From Pseudomonadota bacterium (GTDB lineage: Bacteria > Pseudomonadota > Gammaproteobacteria > Burkholderiales > Burkholderiaceae_C), in assembly GCA_029779845.1 (NCBI GenBank), contig JAKOZT010000032.1, positions 97,849-161,848 of the forward strand: 64,000 nt of DNA, in the 5' to 3' direction. Below, one piece after another: positions 27,609-36,133 of the stretch. Positions within the stretch are counted from its first letter, which is position 1. Every line of letters begins with the position of its first letter. A model generated the notes under the pieces. That model saw only the letters and a list, made by a program, of their open reading frames with translations, was not told the DNA's origin and searched no databases. The position numbers and the translations under genes were made by a program.

Positions 27609-28235
27609 ATGGCTGCGCAGCCGGCGGTGATCGTTTTGGCGGCGGGCCGTGGCAGCCGTTTCCTCGGCGCGGACCACAAGCTGGCCCAGCGCCTGGGCAG
27701 CGCGACCGTGCTCGGAGCCACGCTGCGCCACGCGGTGGCGACGCACCTGCCGGTGGTGGTGGTCACCACCGAGGCCTTCGCCGAGACCGCGCGCCGCCAC
27801 GTCGCGGCGCGCGACGTGATCGTGCTGCCCGAGGTCGGCACGCCGGGCGTGCCGGCGCTCGGCATGGGCTACTCGATCTCGGCCGGCATCAGCGCGATGC
27901 CCGATGCGCTGGGCTGGCTGATCCTGCCCGGCGACATGCCGATGGTGCGCAGCGACACGATGCTCGAAGTGGCGCGCAAGCTCGCGCACCACGCGGTGGT
28001 GTACGCGCAGCACAAGGGTGTGCGCGGGCACCCGGTGGGTTTCGCCTCCGAGCTGTACTCCGAACTCACCGCGCTGCGCGGCGACGAAGGCGCGCGCCGG
28101 CTGGTGGCGCGCTACCCGGCGATCGGCGTGGAGGTCGACGATCCCGGCGTGCTGCTCGACGTCGACACCGAGGCCGACCTGGAAAGCGCGCGCCTCGCGC
28201 AGCAGGGCGGCGCGCCGCCGATGCAGCGGCTGTAG
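27609..28235 (+). CDS. MobA/MocA-like nucleotidyltransferase
   Basis: 208 residues of the NTP_transf_3 fold, as in MocA (molybdopterin cytidylyltransferase). The nucleotide-binding VIVLAAGRGSRF (near 8-19) with K at 25, the metal-binding LPGDMP (near 109-114) and the GHPVGF motif (near 143) are all seen. MocA-type proteins add CMP to the molybdenum cofactor for xanthine-dehydrogenase-like enzymes, but related proteins use other substrates. No xdh or coxDEF genes are nearby to settle it. An AGGAGG lies 7 bases before the ATG. It is convergent with the ChaC-like gene. Confidence 0.82.
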   Translation: MAAQPAVIVLAAGRGSRFLGADHKLAQRLGSATVLGATLRHAVATHLPVVVVTTEAFAETARRHVAARDVIVLPEVGTPGVPALGMGYSISAGISAMPDALGWLILPGDMPMVRSDTMLEVARKLAHHAVVYAQHKGVRGHPVGFASELYSELTALRGDEGARRLVARYPAIGVEVDDPGVLLDVDTEADLESARLAQQGGAPPMQRL

Positions 28236-28243
28236 AGCGCGCT

Positions 28244-28849
28244 TCAGCGCCCGGCGGGCAGCGTGCCCGCCAGGCGCGCCAGGCGCTCGATCTCGCGGTC
28301 GCGGATGCCGTGCGCGCGCAGCGAGGCGGCGGTTTCCAGCAGGTATTCCAGCGTGCTGCCGTAGCGCCCGCTGGCGTGGCGCAGGATCTCCAGCATCTCG
28401 GCGTCGCCGATGCGGCCGGTGTGCGCCGGGCTGCTGCGCGCCAGCGTGAAGGCCAGCGCGCTCACGCTGCCTTCGGCGGTGCGGCAGGGCAGCCAGCGCG
28501 GGTCGTAGACGCCGGTGGGCATCTCGCGCAGCCACAGCCGCTCCAGCTCGCGCTCGGCGCGCGCGCCCTCGATGCGGTACACCACGCCGCGGCACGAGCC
28601 GCCCGACACCAGCGCGAACACCAGCCCGGGGCGCTCGGGCGTGCCGCGGTTGATGCGCGAGCGCATGCGTAGCGCGCGGTGCCAGCCGTGCACCGCGGCG
28701 GCGCGCTGCTCGTCGGAGTCGAACTCGGGGCGCCAGATCAGCGAGGCGTAGCCGAACACCCACAGGTCGCCGCCCGGCCGCTCGCGCAGCGCCCGTTCGA
28801 GCAGGGCCTGCGGATCGCGCAGCGTCAGCGGCTCGTCAGGGGCATTCAT
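28244..28849 (-). CDS. ChaC-like gamma-glutamylcyclotransferase
   Basis: 201 residues, cytoplasmic. ChaC enzymes cleave glutathione to 5-oxoproline and Cys-Gly. The substrate-binding loop VFGYASLIW lies near residues 31-39 (Y-G/A-S-L pattern), followed by HGWHRAL and the probable catalytic Glu in LWLREMPTGVY (near 108). SSPAHTGRIG and the helical end are also typical. The family usually reads FGYGSLIW; Ala for Gly is a mild change. It lies 45 bases from the divergent OmpA-like gene and converges on the MocA-like gene. Confidence 0.87.
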   Translation of the reverse strand: MNAPDEPLTLRDPQALLERALRERPGGDLWVFGYASLIWRPEFDSDEQRAAAVHGWHRALRMRSRINRGTPERPGLVFALVSGGSCRGVVYRIEGARAERELERLWLREMPTGVYDPRWLPCRTAEGSVSALAFTLARSSPAHTGRIGDAEMLEILRHASGRYGSTLEYLLETAASLRAHGIRDREIERLARLAGTLPAGR

Positions 28850-28894
28850 GGGCGAACTTTAGAATCTGCGCAGCAACCACAACGGGAGGAACGC

Positions 28895-29368
28895 ATGAGC
28901 GATGCCAACGATGACACGCAGAACTACGCACTCGGAACGATCGCGGCGGTGGTCGCGCTGGTGATCGCCGGCGTGCTGGCACTGTCGATCTGGCGCTCCG
29001 GGCCGCCCAAGGCGGCCGGGCCGGCCGCGACGCAGACCGCCGCGGCGCCGGCCGCTGCCGCAGACGCACCGCGCGTCTACTTCGAGGTCGATTCGGATGC
29101 CCTGCCGGCCGACGCCGCCGAGGTGCTGGCCAAGGTCGCCGAAGAGGCGCGCGCCAAGGGCGCCGCGGTGCTGATCTCCGGCTTCCACGACGCCAGCGGC
29201 AACGCCGAGCACAACGCCGATCTGGCCAAGCGCCGCGCCCAGGCCGTGCGCCATGCGCTCGAAGCGAACGGCGTGGCGCCGGCCCAGCTGGTGCTCGACA
29301 AGCCGCAGCAGACGCTCGGCGGCGGCGATGCGCGCGAGGCGCGCCGCGTCGAGCTGCGCCTGCAGTAA
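28895..29368 (+). CDS. Small membrane-anchored OmpA-family protein
   Basis: 157 residues. A short cytoplasmic start, one membrane helix (about 14-32), an Ala/Pro linker (35-55) and then an OmpA-like peptidoglycan-binding domain: VYFEVDSDALPADAAEVL (near 60) and the later LAKRRAQAVRHALEANGV (near 110). The canonical NxxL-SxxRA pattern is only partly kept (HNADLAKRRAQAV), so binding to peptidoglycan is likely but not assured. A GGGAGGA lies just before the ATG at 28895. It stands alone, with a long hairpin behind it. Confidence 0.8.
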   Translation: MSDANDDTQNYALGTIAAVVALVIAGVLALSIWRSGPPKAAGPAATQTAAAPAAAADAPRVYFEVDSDALPADAAEVLAKVAEEARAKGAAVLISGFHDASGNAEHNADLAKRRAQAVRHALEANGVAPAQLVLDKPQQTLGGGDAREARRVELRLQ

Positions 29369-29374
29369 GCCGAC

Positions 29375-29445
29375 GCCGGGGCAGGGCCCAGGGCCTGTTC
29401 GCACTGGCATCCGCAGTGTGAACAGGCCCTTGCCCCGGCTGTTTT
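29375..29445 (+). terminator. Long compound hairpin, probable terminator before edd
   Basis: GCCGGGGCA (29375-29383) pairs with TGCCCCGGC (29431-29439). Inside it GGCCTGTTCGCACTG (29392-29406) pairs with CAGTGTGAACAGGCC (29414-29428), with one G-T wobble, around a 7-base loop. GTTTT follows. It begins 6 bases after the OmpA-like stop, so it probably ends that transcript, though the stem is unusually long. Confidence 0.6.
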
Positions 29446-29450
29446 GACGA

Positions 29451-29465
29451 TGTAACCAGGTTACG
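29451..29465. promoter_or_regulatory. HexR-like operator upstream of edd
   Basis: TGTAACCAGGTTACG contains a perfect 13-base palindrome (GTAACC-A-GGTTAC) and matches the TGTAA-N5-TTACA form of HexR sites except for the last base. HexR represses edd, eda and zwf in many proteobacteria and is released by KDPG. The site overlaps the probable -35 region of the edd promoter. Confidence 0.6.
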
Positions 29466-29484
29466 CGACAATCCGGCGATGGGT

Positions 29485-29490
29485 TACAAT
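29485..29490 (+). promoter_or_regulatory. -10 element of the edd promoter
   Basis: TACAAT lies 17 bases before the edd ATG. A poor -35 (TTACGC, 29461-29466) lies 18 bases upstream inside the HexR-like palindrome. A short GGAG (29497-29500) serves as ribosome-binding site. Confidence 0.5.
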
Positions 29491-29507
29491 CACGCCGGAG
29501 CATCGCC

Positions 29508-31286
29508 ATGAAACCCGCTCTCGTCGAGGTCACGCAGCGCATCCGCGAGCGCAGCGCCGCGCTGCGCCGCGCCTACCTGGCGCGCGTGCAGGCCGCCATC
29601 GACCGCCCGCGCGGCCCCGACCGCCTGGGCTGCGCCAACGTCGCGCACGCCTTCGCGGCGCTGCCGGCCGGCGACAAGCTGAAGATCGTCGCCGAGCGCG
29701 CGCCGAACCTCGGCGTCGTCACGGCCTACAACGACATGCTCTCGGCGCACCAGCCCTACGAGGGCTTCCCGGCCGTGATCCGCGACGAGGCGCACAAGCA
29801 GGGTGCCACCGCCCAGGTGGCCGGCGGCGTGCCGGCGATGTGCGACGGCGTCACGCAGGGCTTCGCCGGCATGGAGCTGAGCCTGTTCTCGCGCGACACC
29901 ATCGCGATGGGCACCGCGATCGCGCTGACGCACGACGTGTTCGACGCCGCGCTGCTGCTGGGCATCTGCGACAAGATCGTGCCGGGCCTGCTGGTCGGCG
30001 CGCTGCACTTCGGTCACCTGCCGTGCGTGTTCGTGCCGGCCGGGCCGATGACGAGCGGCCTGTCGAACAACGACAAGGCCAGGGTGCGCGAGCAGTTCGC
30101 GCTCGGCCTGGTCGGGCGCGACAAGCTGCTCGAAGCCGAATCGGCCGCCTACCACGGCCCGGGAACCTGCACTTTTTACGGCACCGCCAACAGCAACCAG
30201 ATGCTGATGGAGGCGATGGGCCTGCACGTGCCGGGTGCGGCTTTCGTGCACCCGCACAGTCCCGAACGCGAGGCGCTGACGCGCGAGGCGGTGCGCACCG
30301 CGCTTTCGATCCGCAAGGGCGGCGCGCGCTTCACGCCGATCGGGCAACTGGTCGACGAGCGCGTGATCGTCAACGCGATGGTCGCGCTGCTGGCCACCGG
30401 CGGCTCGACCAACCACCTGATCCATTGGGTCGCGGTGGCGCGCGCCGCCGGCATCCTGATCGACTGGACCGATTTCGGCGATCTGTCCAAGGCCACGCCG
30501 CTGCTGGCGCGCGTCTACCCGAACGGCAGCGCCGACGTGAACCAGTTCCAGTCTGCCGGCGGGCCGGGCTTCGTGATCCGCGAGCTGCTCGACGCCGGGC
30601 TGCTGCACGCCGACGTGGCCACGGTCGCCGAAGGCGGCCTGCGCGCCTACGGCCAGGCGCCGGCCGCGAGCGGCGACGACGGCGTGGTGCGCACGGCGGC
30701 GCAGCCGTTCAGCGCCGAAGGCGGCCTGAAGCTGCTGACCGGCAACCTGGGACGCTCGGTGATCAAGGTCTCGGCGGTGCCCGAAGACCGCCACGTGATC
30801 GAAGCGCCGGCGCGGGTGTTCGAGTCGCAGGAAGCCCTGCAGGCCGCCTTCAAGGCCGGCGAGCTGGAGCGCGACGTCGTCGCCGTGGTGCGCTTCCAGG
30901 GCCCGCGCGCCAACGGCATGCCCGAGCTGCACAAGCTGACGCCGCCGCTGGCGGTGCTGCAGGGCAAGGGCTTCAAGGTGGCGCTGGTGACCGACGGGCG
31001 CATGAGCGGCGCCTCGGGCAAGGTGCCGGCGGCCATCCATGCGAGCCCGGAAGCACTCGACCAGGGCCCGCTGGCGCGCTTGCGCGACGGCGACCTGATC
31101 CGCCTCGACGCGGTGGCCGGCACGCTCGATGCGCTGGTCGACGCCGCCGAGTGGGCATCGCGCGTGCCGGCGACGATCGGCGACGCGGCCGTCGACACCA
31201 ACGAGCACGGCCTCGGCCGCGAACTTTTCGGCGGCATGCGCCGCAACGTGCTCGGCGCCGAGCAGGGCGCCTGCACCTGGCTGTGA
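29508..31286 (+). CDS. edd: 6-phosphogluconate dehydratase (Entner-Doudoroff)
   Basis: 592 residues. It dehydrates 6-phosphogluconate to 2-keto-3-deoxy-6-phosphogluconate and carries a [4Fe-4S] cluster. Cluster cysteines are in AMCDGVTQG (near 111), [10 protein letters not shown] (near 158) and [15 protein letters not shown] (near 222). [21 protein letters not shown] and the C-terminal [18 protein letters not shown] also fix the family as Edd rather than IlvD. It is followed 14 bases later by eda. A HexR-like operator overlaps its promoter. Confidence 0.97.
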   Translation: MKPALVEVTQRIRERSAALRRAYLARVQAAIDRPRGPDRLGCANVAHAFAALPAGDKLKIVAERAPNLGVVTAYNDMLSAHQPYEGFPAVIRDEAHKQGATAQVAGGVPAMCDGVTQGFAGMELSLFSRDTIAMGTAIALTHDVFDAALLLGICDKIVPGLLVGALHFGHLPCVFVPAGPMTSGLSNNDKARVREQFALGLVGRDKLLEAESAAYHGPGTCTFYGTANSNQMLMEAMGLHVPGAAFVHPHSPEREALTREAVRTALSIRKGGARFTPIGQLVDERVIVNAMVALLATGGSTNHLIHWVAVARAAGILIDWTDFGDLSKATPLLARVYPNGSADVNQFQSAGGPGFVIRELLDAGLLHADVATVAEGGLRAYGQAPAASGDDGVVRTAAQPFSAEGGLKLLTGNLGRSVIKVSAVPEDRHVIEAPARVFESQEALQAAFKAGELERDVVAVVRFQGPRANGMPELHKLTPPLAVLQGKGFKVALVTDGRMSGASGKVPAAIHASPEALDQGPLARLRDGDLIRLDAVAGTLDALVDAAEWASRVPATIGDAAVDTNEHGLGRELFGGMRRNVLGAEQGACTWL

Positions 31287-31300
31287 AGGAAGCGCACGTG

Positions 31301-31930
31301 ATGACCGACACCCTCGCACTCGCTTCGCACGGCCCGGTGATCCCGGTGATCGTTCTGCACGACGCGGCCGACGCCGTGCCGCTGGCGCGCGCGCTGCTGG
31401 CCGGCGGCGTCAAGGTGCTGGAGGTGACGCTGCGCACGCCGGTGGCCTTGCGCTGCATGGAAGCGATCGCGGCGGAGCTGCCCGAGGCCATCGTCGGCGC
31501 CGGCACGATCCGCAGCGTCGCCGATGCGCAGGCGGCGCGCGACGCCGGCTGCCGCTTCGGCGTCAGCCCCGGCTACACGAGCGAGATCGGCCGCGCCTGC
31601 CGCGAGCTCGGCCTGCCGCTGCTGCCCGGCGTCGCCACGGCCAGCGAGGTGATGACGGCGAATGCCGACGGTTACGGCTTCCTCAAGTTCTTCCCCGCCA
31701 CGGCGGCCGGCGGCATCCCCTTGCTGAAGGCGCTGCACGGGCCGTTCCCCGACGTGGTGTTCTGCCCCACCGGCGGCATCACGCCCGAGACGGCGCCGCA
31801 GTTCCTCGCGCTGCCGAACGTGACGGTGTGCGGCGGCTCCTGGCTGACGCCGGCCGATGCGCTGGCGGCGAAGGACTGGGCGCGCATCACCGCGCTGGCG
31901 CGCGCCACGCACGCGCTGCGGCCGGCCTGA
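31301..31930 (+). CDS. eda: KDPG aldolase
   Basis: 209-residue class I aldolase splitting KDPG into pyruvate and glyceraldehyde 3-phosphate. It keeps the catalytic Glu in VLEVTLRTP (near 45), the GAGTI loop and the Schiff-base Lys in FLKFFPA (near 131). CPTGGI follows. The ATG at 31301 lies 14 bases after the edd stop and the two certainly form one operon. No transporter or glucokinase gene is adjacent. Confidence 0.97.
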   Translation: MTDTLALASHGPVIPVIVLHDAADAVPLARALLAGGVKVLEVTLRTPVALRCMEAIAAELPEAIVGAGTIRSVADAQAARDAGCRFGVSPGYTSEIGRACRELGLPLLPGVATASEVMTANADGYGFLKFFPATAAGGIPLLKALHGPFPDVVFCPTGGITPETAPQFLALPNVTVCGGSWLTPADALAAKDWARITALARATHALRPA

Positions 31931-31961
31931 CGAACCGTAACAGCCGCGCGCCGGCCTGGGG

Positions 31962-31967
31962 CAGAAT
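31962..31967 (+). promoter_or_regulatory. -10 element 6 bases before the oxygenase ATG (likely leaderless)
   Basis: CAGAAT ends 6 bases before the ATG at 31974, so the transcript would begin at about the start codon. No Shine-Dalgarno is visible. Confidence 0.45.
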
Positions 31968-31973
31968 TTCCCC

Positions 31974-32843
31974 ATGAGTGCCGTGCAACACACCCAACAG
32001 GTCACGCCCGAGCTGCGTGCGTGGATCCTCGAGCAGGCACGCGCCGGCGCGCAGCCGGAGGCGGTGGTCGCGTCGATGACGGCCAGCGGCTGGCACGAAG
32101 AAGTGGCGCTGGTCGCGCTCGAAGACGTGCTGCGCGACTTCCTCGACGAGCGCGCCAAGGTGTCGCAACTGCCGCCGCCGGTGGCCGTGCCCGACCCGCT
32201 GCCCCGTGAAGGCGGCCTGCCGACCATGCTGGCGCTGCCGGATCGCGAGGTGCGCGTGCTGCTGGCGATGAACGAACCGCGCGTCGTGGTGCTCGGCGGC
32301 CTGCTCTCGCACGAGGAGTGCGACGAGTTGATGGCGCTGGCCGAGAAGCGCCTGACGCGCTCCGAGACCGTGCAGACCGACACCGGCGCGAGCGAAGTCA
32401 ACGCCGCGCGCACCAGCCAGGGCATGTTCTTCGAGCGCGGCGAGAACGAGCTGTGCGCACGCATCGAGGCGCGCATCGCCGCGCTGATCGGCTGGCCCGT
32501 CGACAACGGCGAAGGCATCCAGGTGCTGCGCTACCGCCCCGGCGCCGAATACAAGCCGCACTACGACTACTTCGACCCGGCGCAGGCCGGCACGCCGAGC
32601 ATCCTCAAGCGCGGCGGCCAGCGCGTCGCGACGGTGGTGATGTACCTGAACGACCCCGAGGTCGGCGGCGGCACCACCTTCCCCGACGTCAAGCTCGAAG
32701 TCGCGCCGGTGAAGGGCAACGCGGTGTTCTTCAGCTACGACCGCGCGCACCCGGTGAGCAAGACGCTGCACGGCGGCGCGCCGGTGGTGGCCGGCGAGAA
32801 ATGGGTCGCCACCAAGTGGCTGCGCGAGGGGGTGTTCCGTTGA
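31974..32843 (+). CDS. 2-oxoglutarate/Fe(II) oxygenase, prolyl 4-hydroxylase-like
   Basis: 289 residues. An N-terminal helical part (1-100) of unknown role precedes a P4Hc domain. The iron ligands are H and D in YKPHYDYFDP (near 195-197) and the distal His in SKTLHGGAP (near 265). The 2-oxoglutarate-binding Lys is in GEKWVATKW (near 275). GGGTTFPD is also typical. Such enzymes hydroxylate proline in proteins (for example EF-Tu in Pseudomonas); the target here is unknown. The gene overlaps the next by TTGA, so both are likely expressed together. Confidence 0.88.
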   Translation: MSAVQHTQQVTPELRAWILEQARAGAQPEAVVASMTASGWHEEVALVALEDVLRDFLDERAKVSQLPPPVAVPDPLPREGGLPTMLALPDREVRVLLAMNEPRVVVLGGLLSHEECDELMALAEKRLTRSETVQTDTGASEVNAARTSQGMFFERGENELCARIEARIAALIGWPVDNGEGIQVLRYRPGAEYKPHYDYFDPAQAGTPSILKRGGQRVATVVMYLNDPEVGGGTTFPDVKLEVAPVKGNAVFFSYDRAHPVSKTLHGGAPVVAGEKWVATKWLREGVFR

Positions 32844-33904
32844 GTGCGGCCGCGGATGCCGGCCTGCTCGCCGGCATCACGGTGCTCGATCTCACCCGGC
32901 TGCTGCCCGGCCCGCTGGCCACGGAGCACCTCGCCCGGATGGGCGCGACGGTGCTGAAGATCGAAGGCCCGGCCGCCGACGGGCAGGACGACGGCACGCG
33001 CCACATGTTCGTCACCCGCGCCGACCGCGAGGCGGGCCGGCCCAGCCTGGCGTTCCGCGCGCTCAACGAAGGCAAGCAGCTGCGCGAGATCGACTTGCGC
33101 AGCGACGCCGGTCGCGCCGCGTTGCTCGAACTCGCGCGCGGCGCCGACCTGCTGGTGGAAGGCTTCCGCCCCGGCGTGATGGACAAGCTCGGCCTCGGCT
33201 GGGAAACGCTGCATGCGCTGAACCCGAAGCTGGTGATGTGCGCTATCAGCGGCTACGGCCAGCGCAATGCCTGGTCGCACCGCGCCGGCCACGACATCAA
33301 CTACATCGCGATGGCCGGCGTGCTGGAGCAGAACGCCACGGTGGACGGCGAGCTCGCCGTGCCCAACTTCCAGATCGGCGACCTGATGGGCGGCGCGCAG
33401 GCCGCCGTGGCCGGCATGCTGGCCGCGCTGCTGGCGGCGCAGCGCGGCGGCGCAGGGCGCTTGGTCGACATCTCGATGACGCACGAGGTCTATCGCCACC
33501 ACGCGCTGGCGCGCATCGCGTTGGCTGCCACCGGCCGCACGCCGGCGCCGGGGCGCGACCTGCTCTCGGGCGGCGCGCCCTGCTATGGCGTCTACCGCTG
33601 CGCGGACGGGCGCTGGATGGCGGTGGGCGCGCTGGAGATGAAGTTCTGGCGCGCGCTGTGCGAGGCGGTGGATCGCGCCCAGTGGATCGAACGGCATTGG
33701 ACACGCGGCCTCGTGCCCGGCAGCCCCGAGGCGATGGCGCTGCGCGCCGAAGTCGCCGCGCTGTTCGCGACGCGCACGATGGCGCAGTGGGCCGTGTTGT
33801 TCGAGGCGGTGGATGCCTGCGTCACCCCGGTGCTGCGCCTCGACGAGCTGCAGGCGCACCCGGTGCACGCAACCAGTCAACCGATCGCAGCGGCGCCACG
33901 TTGA
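32840..33904 (+). CDS. CaiB/BaiF-type CoA transferase (AMACR-like)
   Basis: 354 residues of the family III CoA transferase fold. Family stretches are VLDLTRLLPGPLATEHLARMGATVLKIE (seen as LLPGPLATEHLA and TVLKIE), FRPGVMDKLGLGW, ISGYGQ, AGHDINYIAMAG, and the probable catalytic Asp in FQIGDLMGGAQA (near 176). Length and YIAMAGVLE resemble alpha-methylacyl-CoA racemases more than formyl-CoA transferases. The start is a TTG at 32840 overlapping the upstream stop; no ATG or GTG in frame precedes the domain. The substrate is not deducible, and a metabolic link to the oxygenase is uncertain. Confidence 0.87.
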   Translation: MSAAADAGLLAGITVLDLTRLLPGPLATEHLARMGATVLKIEGPAADGQDDGTRHMFVTRADREAGRPSLAFRALNEGKQLREIDLRSDAGRAALLELARGADLLVEGFRPGVMDKLGLGWETLHALNPKLVMCAISGYGQRNAWSHRAGHDINYIAMAGVLEQNATVDGELAVPNFQIGDLMGGAQAAVAGMLAALLAAQRGGAGRLVDISMTHEVYRHHALARIALAATGRTPAPGRDLLSGGAPCYGVYRCADGRWMAVGALEMKFWRALCEAVDRAQWIERHWTRGLVPGSPEAMALRAEVAALFATRTMAQWAVLFEAVDACVTPVLRLDELQAHPVHATSQPIAAAPR

Positions 33905-33950
33905 GCGAGCCGAGCATTCCGCTCTGGCATCCCCCTCGAGGAATCACCAC

Positions 33951-34163
33951 ATGAACAAACTCGTTGCCCTGCTGATCGCCGCCGGTTTCAGCGCCGGCGT
34001 CTTCGCCCAGGCTGCGGCCCCTGCCGCGCCGGCCGCCCCGGCCGCGCCCGCCGCCGTTGCCGCCGCTCCGGCCGCCAAGGAAGCCGCCAAGCCGGCGCCC
34101 AAGAAGGCGGCCGCCAAGAAGCACGCGAAGAAGAAGGCCAAGGCCGCCAAGCCGGCCGCCTGA
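33951..34163 (+). CDS. Small secreted Ala/Pro-rich, Lys-tailed protein
   Basis: 70 residues. A clear signal peptide ends GVFAQ (about residue 19). The mature part is built of Ala-Pro repeats (residues 21-42) and then a strongly basic, histone-H1-like tail of Lys/Ala with few other residues (44-70). A GAGGA ribosome-binding site precedes the ATG and a strong terminator follows, so it is an independent, expressed unit. Similar proteins are annotated as hypothetical in Burkholderiales. If exported, the polycation could bind lipopolysaccharide or nucleic acid, but that is only a guess. Confidence 0.75.
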   Translation: MNKLVALLIAAGFSAGVFAQAAAPAAPAAPAAPAAVAAAPAAKEAAKPAPKKAAAKKHAKKKAKAAKPAA

Positions 34164-34191
34164 CAGCCAGCGCTTCCGACCGCAAGCAAGA

Positions 34192-34218
34192 CGAACCCGG
34201 CCTCGGCCGGGTTCGCCG
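34192..34218 (+). terminator. Terminator after the Lys-rich protein gene
   Basis: A perfect 10-base stem (CGAACCCGGC/GCCGGGTTCG) with a CTCG tetraloop, followed by CCGTTTC. It lies between convergent genes and may serve both. Confidence 0.75.
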
Positions 34219-34220
34219 TT

Positions 34221-34706
34221 TCAGGCTCGAAGTTGCCCCGGCGCCGAGTTCGAAAACGGCCGGCTGTTTTCGATGCGCCGCCACTTGCGCTGCTCCCAGG
34301 TCTGCGGGCCGTCGAGCGGCCAGCCGTCGAGCCAGCCGCCCAGCTCGGCGCGCGGTACGCGCGCATAAGCCGGCTCGGCGCTGCGCAGCAGCCAGCGTCC
34401 GCGCCGCAGCCGTGCCGGCAGCGCGGCGTGGCGCTGCGGCACCCAGTAGACGCAGGCGCGCTCGGCCCAGAAGGCGTGGCGCTCGAAGTTCACGCGCCCG
34501 GCGAAGCCGGTGTAGTCGGGCAGCACCAGCACGTCGTCGGCGGTCTCGACGATCGCGTAGAGCAGTTCGCCGGGCGAATCGCCCGCGCCCTGGTGCACGA
34601 ACACCACGCGCTGGATATCCTGCGCGTTCACGCGGTCGACCGCCGCGTCATCGCGGTAGATCACGATCTCCTGGCCCTGCCAGGCGGTGCGCCAGCTGGT
34701 TCTCAT
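34221..34706 (-). CDS. Conserved hypothetical protein
   Basis: 161 residues with no signal peptide or membrane segment and no motif I recognise. It is mixed alpha/beta in appearance, with many aromatic residues (FWAERACVYWVPQ, GGWLDGWPLDGPQTWEQRKW), and ends in a short basic tail. A GGAGGA lies 8 bases before the ATG at 34706, which decides the start over a longer frame beginning at 34742. It is the last gene before the terminator at 34192-34215 on the opposite side. Function unknown. Confidence 0.65.
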   Translation of the reverse strand: MRTSWRTAWQGQEIVIYRDDAAVDRVNAQDIQRVVFVHQGAGDSPGELLYAIVETADDVLVLPDYTGFAGRVNFERHAFWAERACVYWVPQRHAALPARLRRGRWLLRSAEPAYARVPRAELGGWLDGWPLDGPQTWEQRKWRRIENSRPFSNSAPGQLRA

Positions 34707-34777
34707 GGCTGCGTCCTCCAACGATTCTTGGAGCACCACCATAGCGGCGCGCCGCTGTCACACTGTGTCGAGTCGAA

Positions 34778-36133
34778 TCAGACCGATACCTGCGACAGGT
34801 GCTCCGGCACCGCGACGCGCCAGCCCAGCTCGTCGGCTATGCGCGTGCGCAGCGCATCGGCCGCGGCGGCCTCGCCGTGCACCACCCAGGTGTGCGCCGG
34901 CGCGCGCTCGAAGCCGCTGAGCCAGCCCATCAGCTCGTTGGCGTCCGCGTGGCCGGAGAAACCTTCGAGGTGGCTCACCTGCGCCTTCACCGCCACGTAC
35001 TCGCCGAAGATCTTGACCTCGCGGGCGCCCTCCACCAGCTTGGCACCGCGCGTGCCCGCCACCTGGAAGCCGGGGAACACGATCGCGTGGCGCGGATTCG
35101 GCGCCATCGCCTTCAGGTGGTGCAGCACGCGCCCGCCGGTGGCCATGCCGCTGGCCGAGATGATCACGCTCGGCCAGCGCGCGCGCGACACCTTCTGCGA
35201 CTGCTGCGGCGTCTCGACCACCGTCACGCCGTCGCACAGCGTGTTGGCTTCGCGCGCCGTCAGGCGCAGCAGCCGGCGGTGCTTCTGGTAGAGCTTGGTG
35301 GCGGCGGTGGCCATCGGGCTGTCGAGGAACACCGGCGTGTCGGCCGGGATCTCGCCGGCCGCCTTCAGGCGCTGCAGCACCAGCAGCAGCGCCTGCGCGC
35401 GGCCCACCGCGAAGGAGGGCAGCAGCACCGAGCCGCCGCGCCGCAGCGTGGCGCGGATGACCGCGCCGAGCGCGTGCTGCGGATCCTCCGGCGGGTGCAC
35501 GCGGTTGCCGTAGGTCGACTCGACCAGCAGCACGTCGGCCTGCGCGATGCGCTGCGGCGCGGGCATCAGCAGGTCGTTCTCGCGCCCGAGGTCGCCGGAG
35601 AACACCAGCGTCGCCTCGCGATGGCGCAGCGTGATCGCGCAGGCGCCGAGCAGGTGGCCCACCGGCGTCAGCTCGGCCAGCACGTTGCCGAAGCGCACCG
35701 TCTTGCCGGCCGGCAGCGGCGCGAGCCGCGCGATCGCGCGCCTGGCGTCGGCCACGGTGTACAGCGGCAGCGCCGGCGCGTGGCGCGAGAAGCCGAAGCG
35801 GTTGGCGCGCCGCGCGTCTTCCTCCTGCAGGTGCGCGCTGTCGAGCAGCATCACTTCGGCGAGATCGCGCGTGGCCTGCGTGCAGTGGATCGCGCCCTTG
35901 AAGCCCTGCTTGACCAGCGCGGGCAGGTAGCCGCTGTGGTCGAGGTGGGCGTGGCTGAGGATCACCGCGTCGATCTCGCGCGCCGGCACCGGCAGCGGCG
36001 CCCAGTTGCGCTCGCGCAGCGTCTTGAAGCCCTGGAACAGCCCGCAGTCGAGCAGGATGGTCTGGCCGTCGAGTTCGACCAGATGGCGCGAGCCGGTGAC
36101 GGTGCCGGCGGCGCCGAGGAAGTGGATCTTCAT
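34778..36133 (-). CDS. Metallo-beta-lactamase/beta-CASP RNase
   Basis: 451 residues with the CPSF73-like layout. The zinc motif HAHLDHSG lies near residue 61, with further ligands in GHLLGAC (near 160) and FSGDLG (near 181). The beta-CASP part shows SFAVGRAQ (near 242) and SASGMATGGR (near 321), and the C-terminal RMMBL part has GFSGHADANEL (near 391). Such proteins are RNA-cleaving nucleases; bacterial members of this length are little studied. Its ATG overlaps the PPC-domain gene's stop (ATGA, 36130-36133), so the two are coupled. Confidence 0.9.
   Translation of the reverse strand: MKIHFLGAAGTVTGSRHLVELDGQTILLDCGLFQGFKTLRERNWAPLPVPAREIDAVILSHAHLDHSGYLPALVKQGFKGAIHCTQATRDLAEVMLLDSAHLQEEDARRANRFGFSRHAPALPLYTVADARRAIARLAPLPAGKTVRFGNVLAELTPVGHLLGACAITLRHREATLVFSGDLGRENDLLMPAPQRIAQADVLLVESTYGNRVHPPEDPQHALGAVIRATLRRGGSVLLPSFAVGRAQALLLVLQRLKAAGEIPADTPVFLDSPMATAATKLYQKHRRLLRLTAREANTLCDGVTVVETPQQSQKVSRARWPSVIISASGMATGGRVLHHLKAMAPNPRHAIVFPGFQVAGTRGAKLVEGAREVKIFGEYVAVKAQVSHLEGFSGHADANELMGWLSGFERAPAHTWVVHGEAAAADALRTRIADELGWRVAVPEHLSQVSV

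Noticed and set aside
33988..34284. Minus-strand Gly/Arg-rich frames over the Lys-rich small gene
   Set aside because: They read the complement of Ala/Pro/Lys repeats; only the plus-strand frame has a signal peptide and ribosome-binding site.
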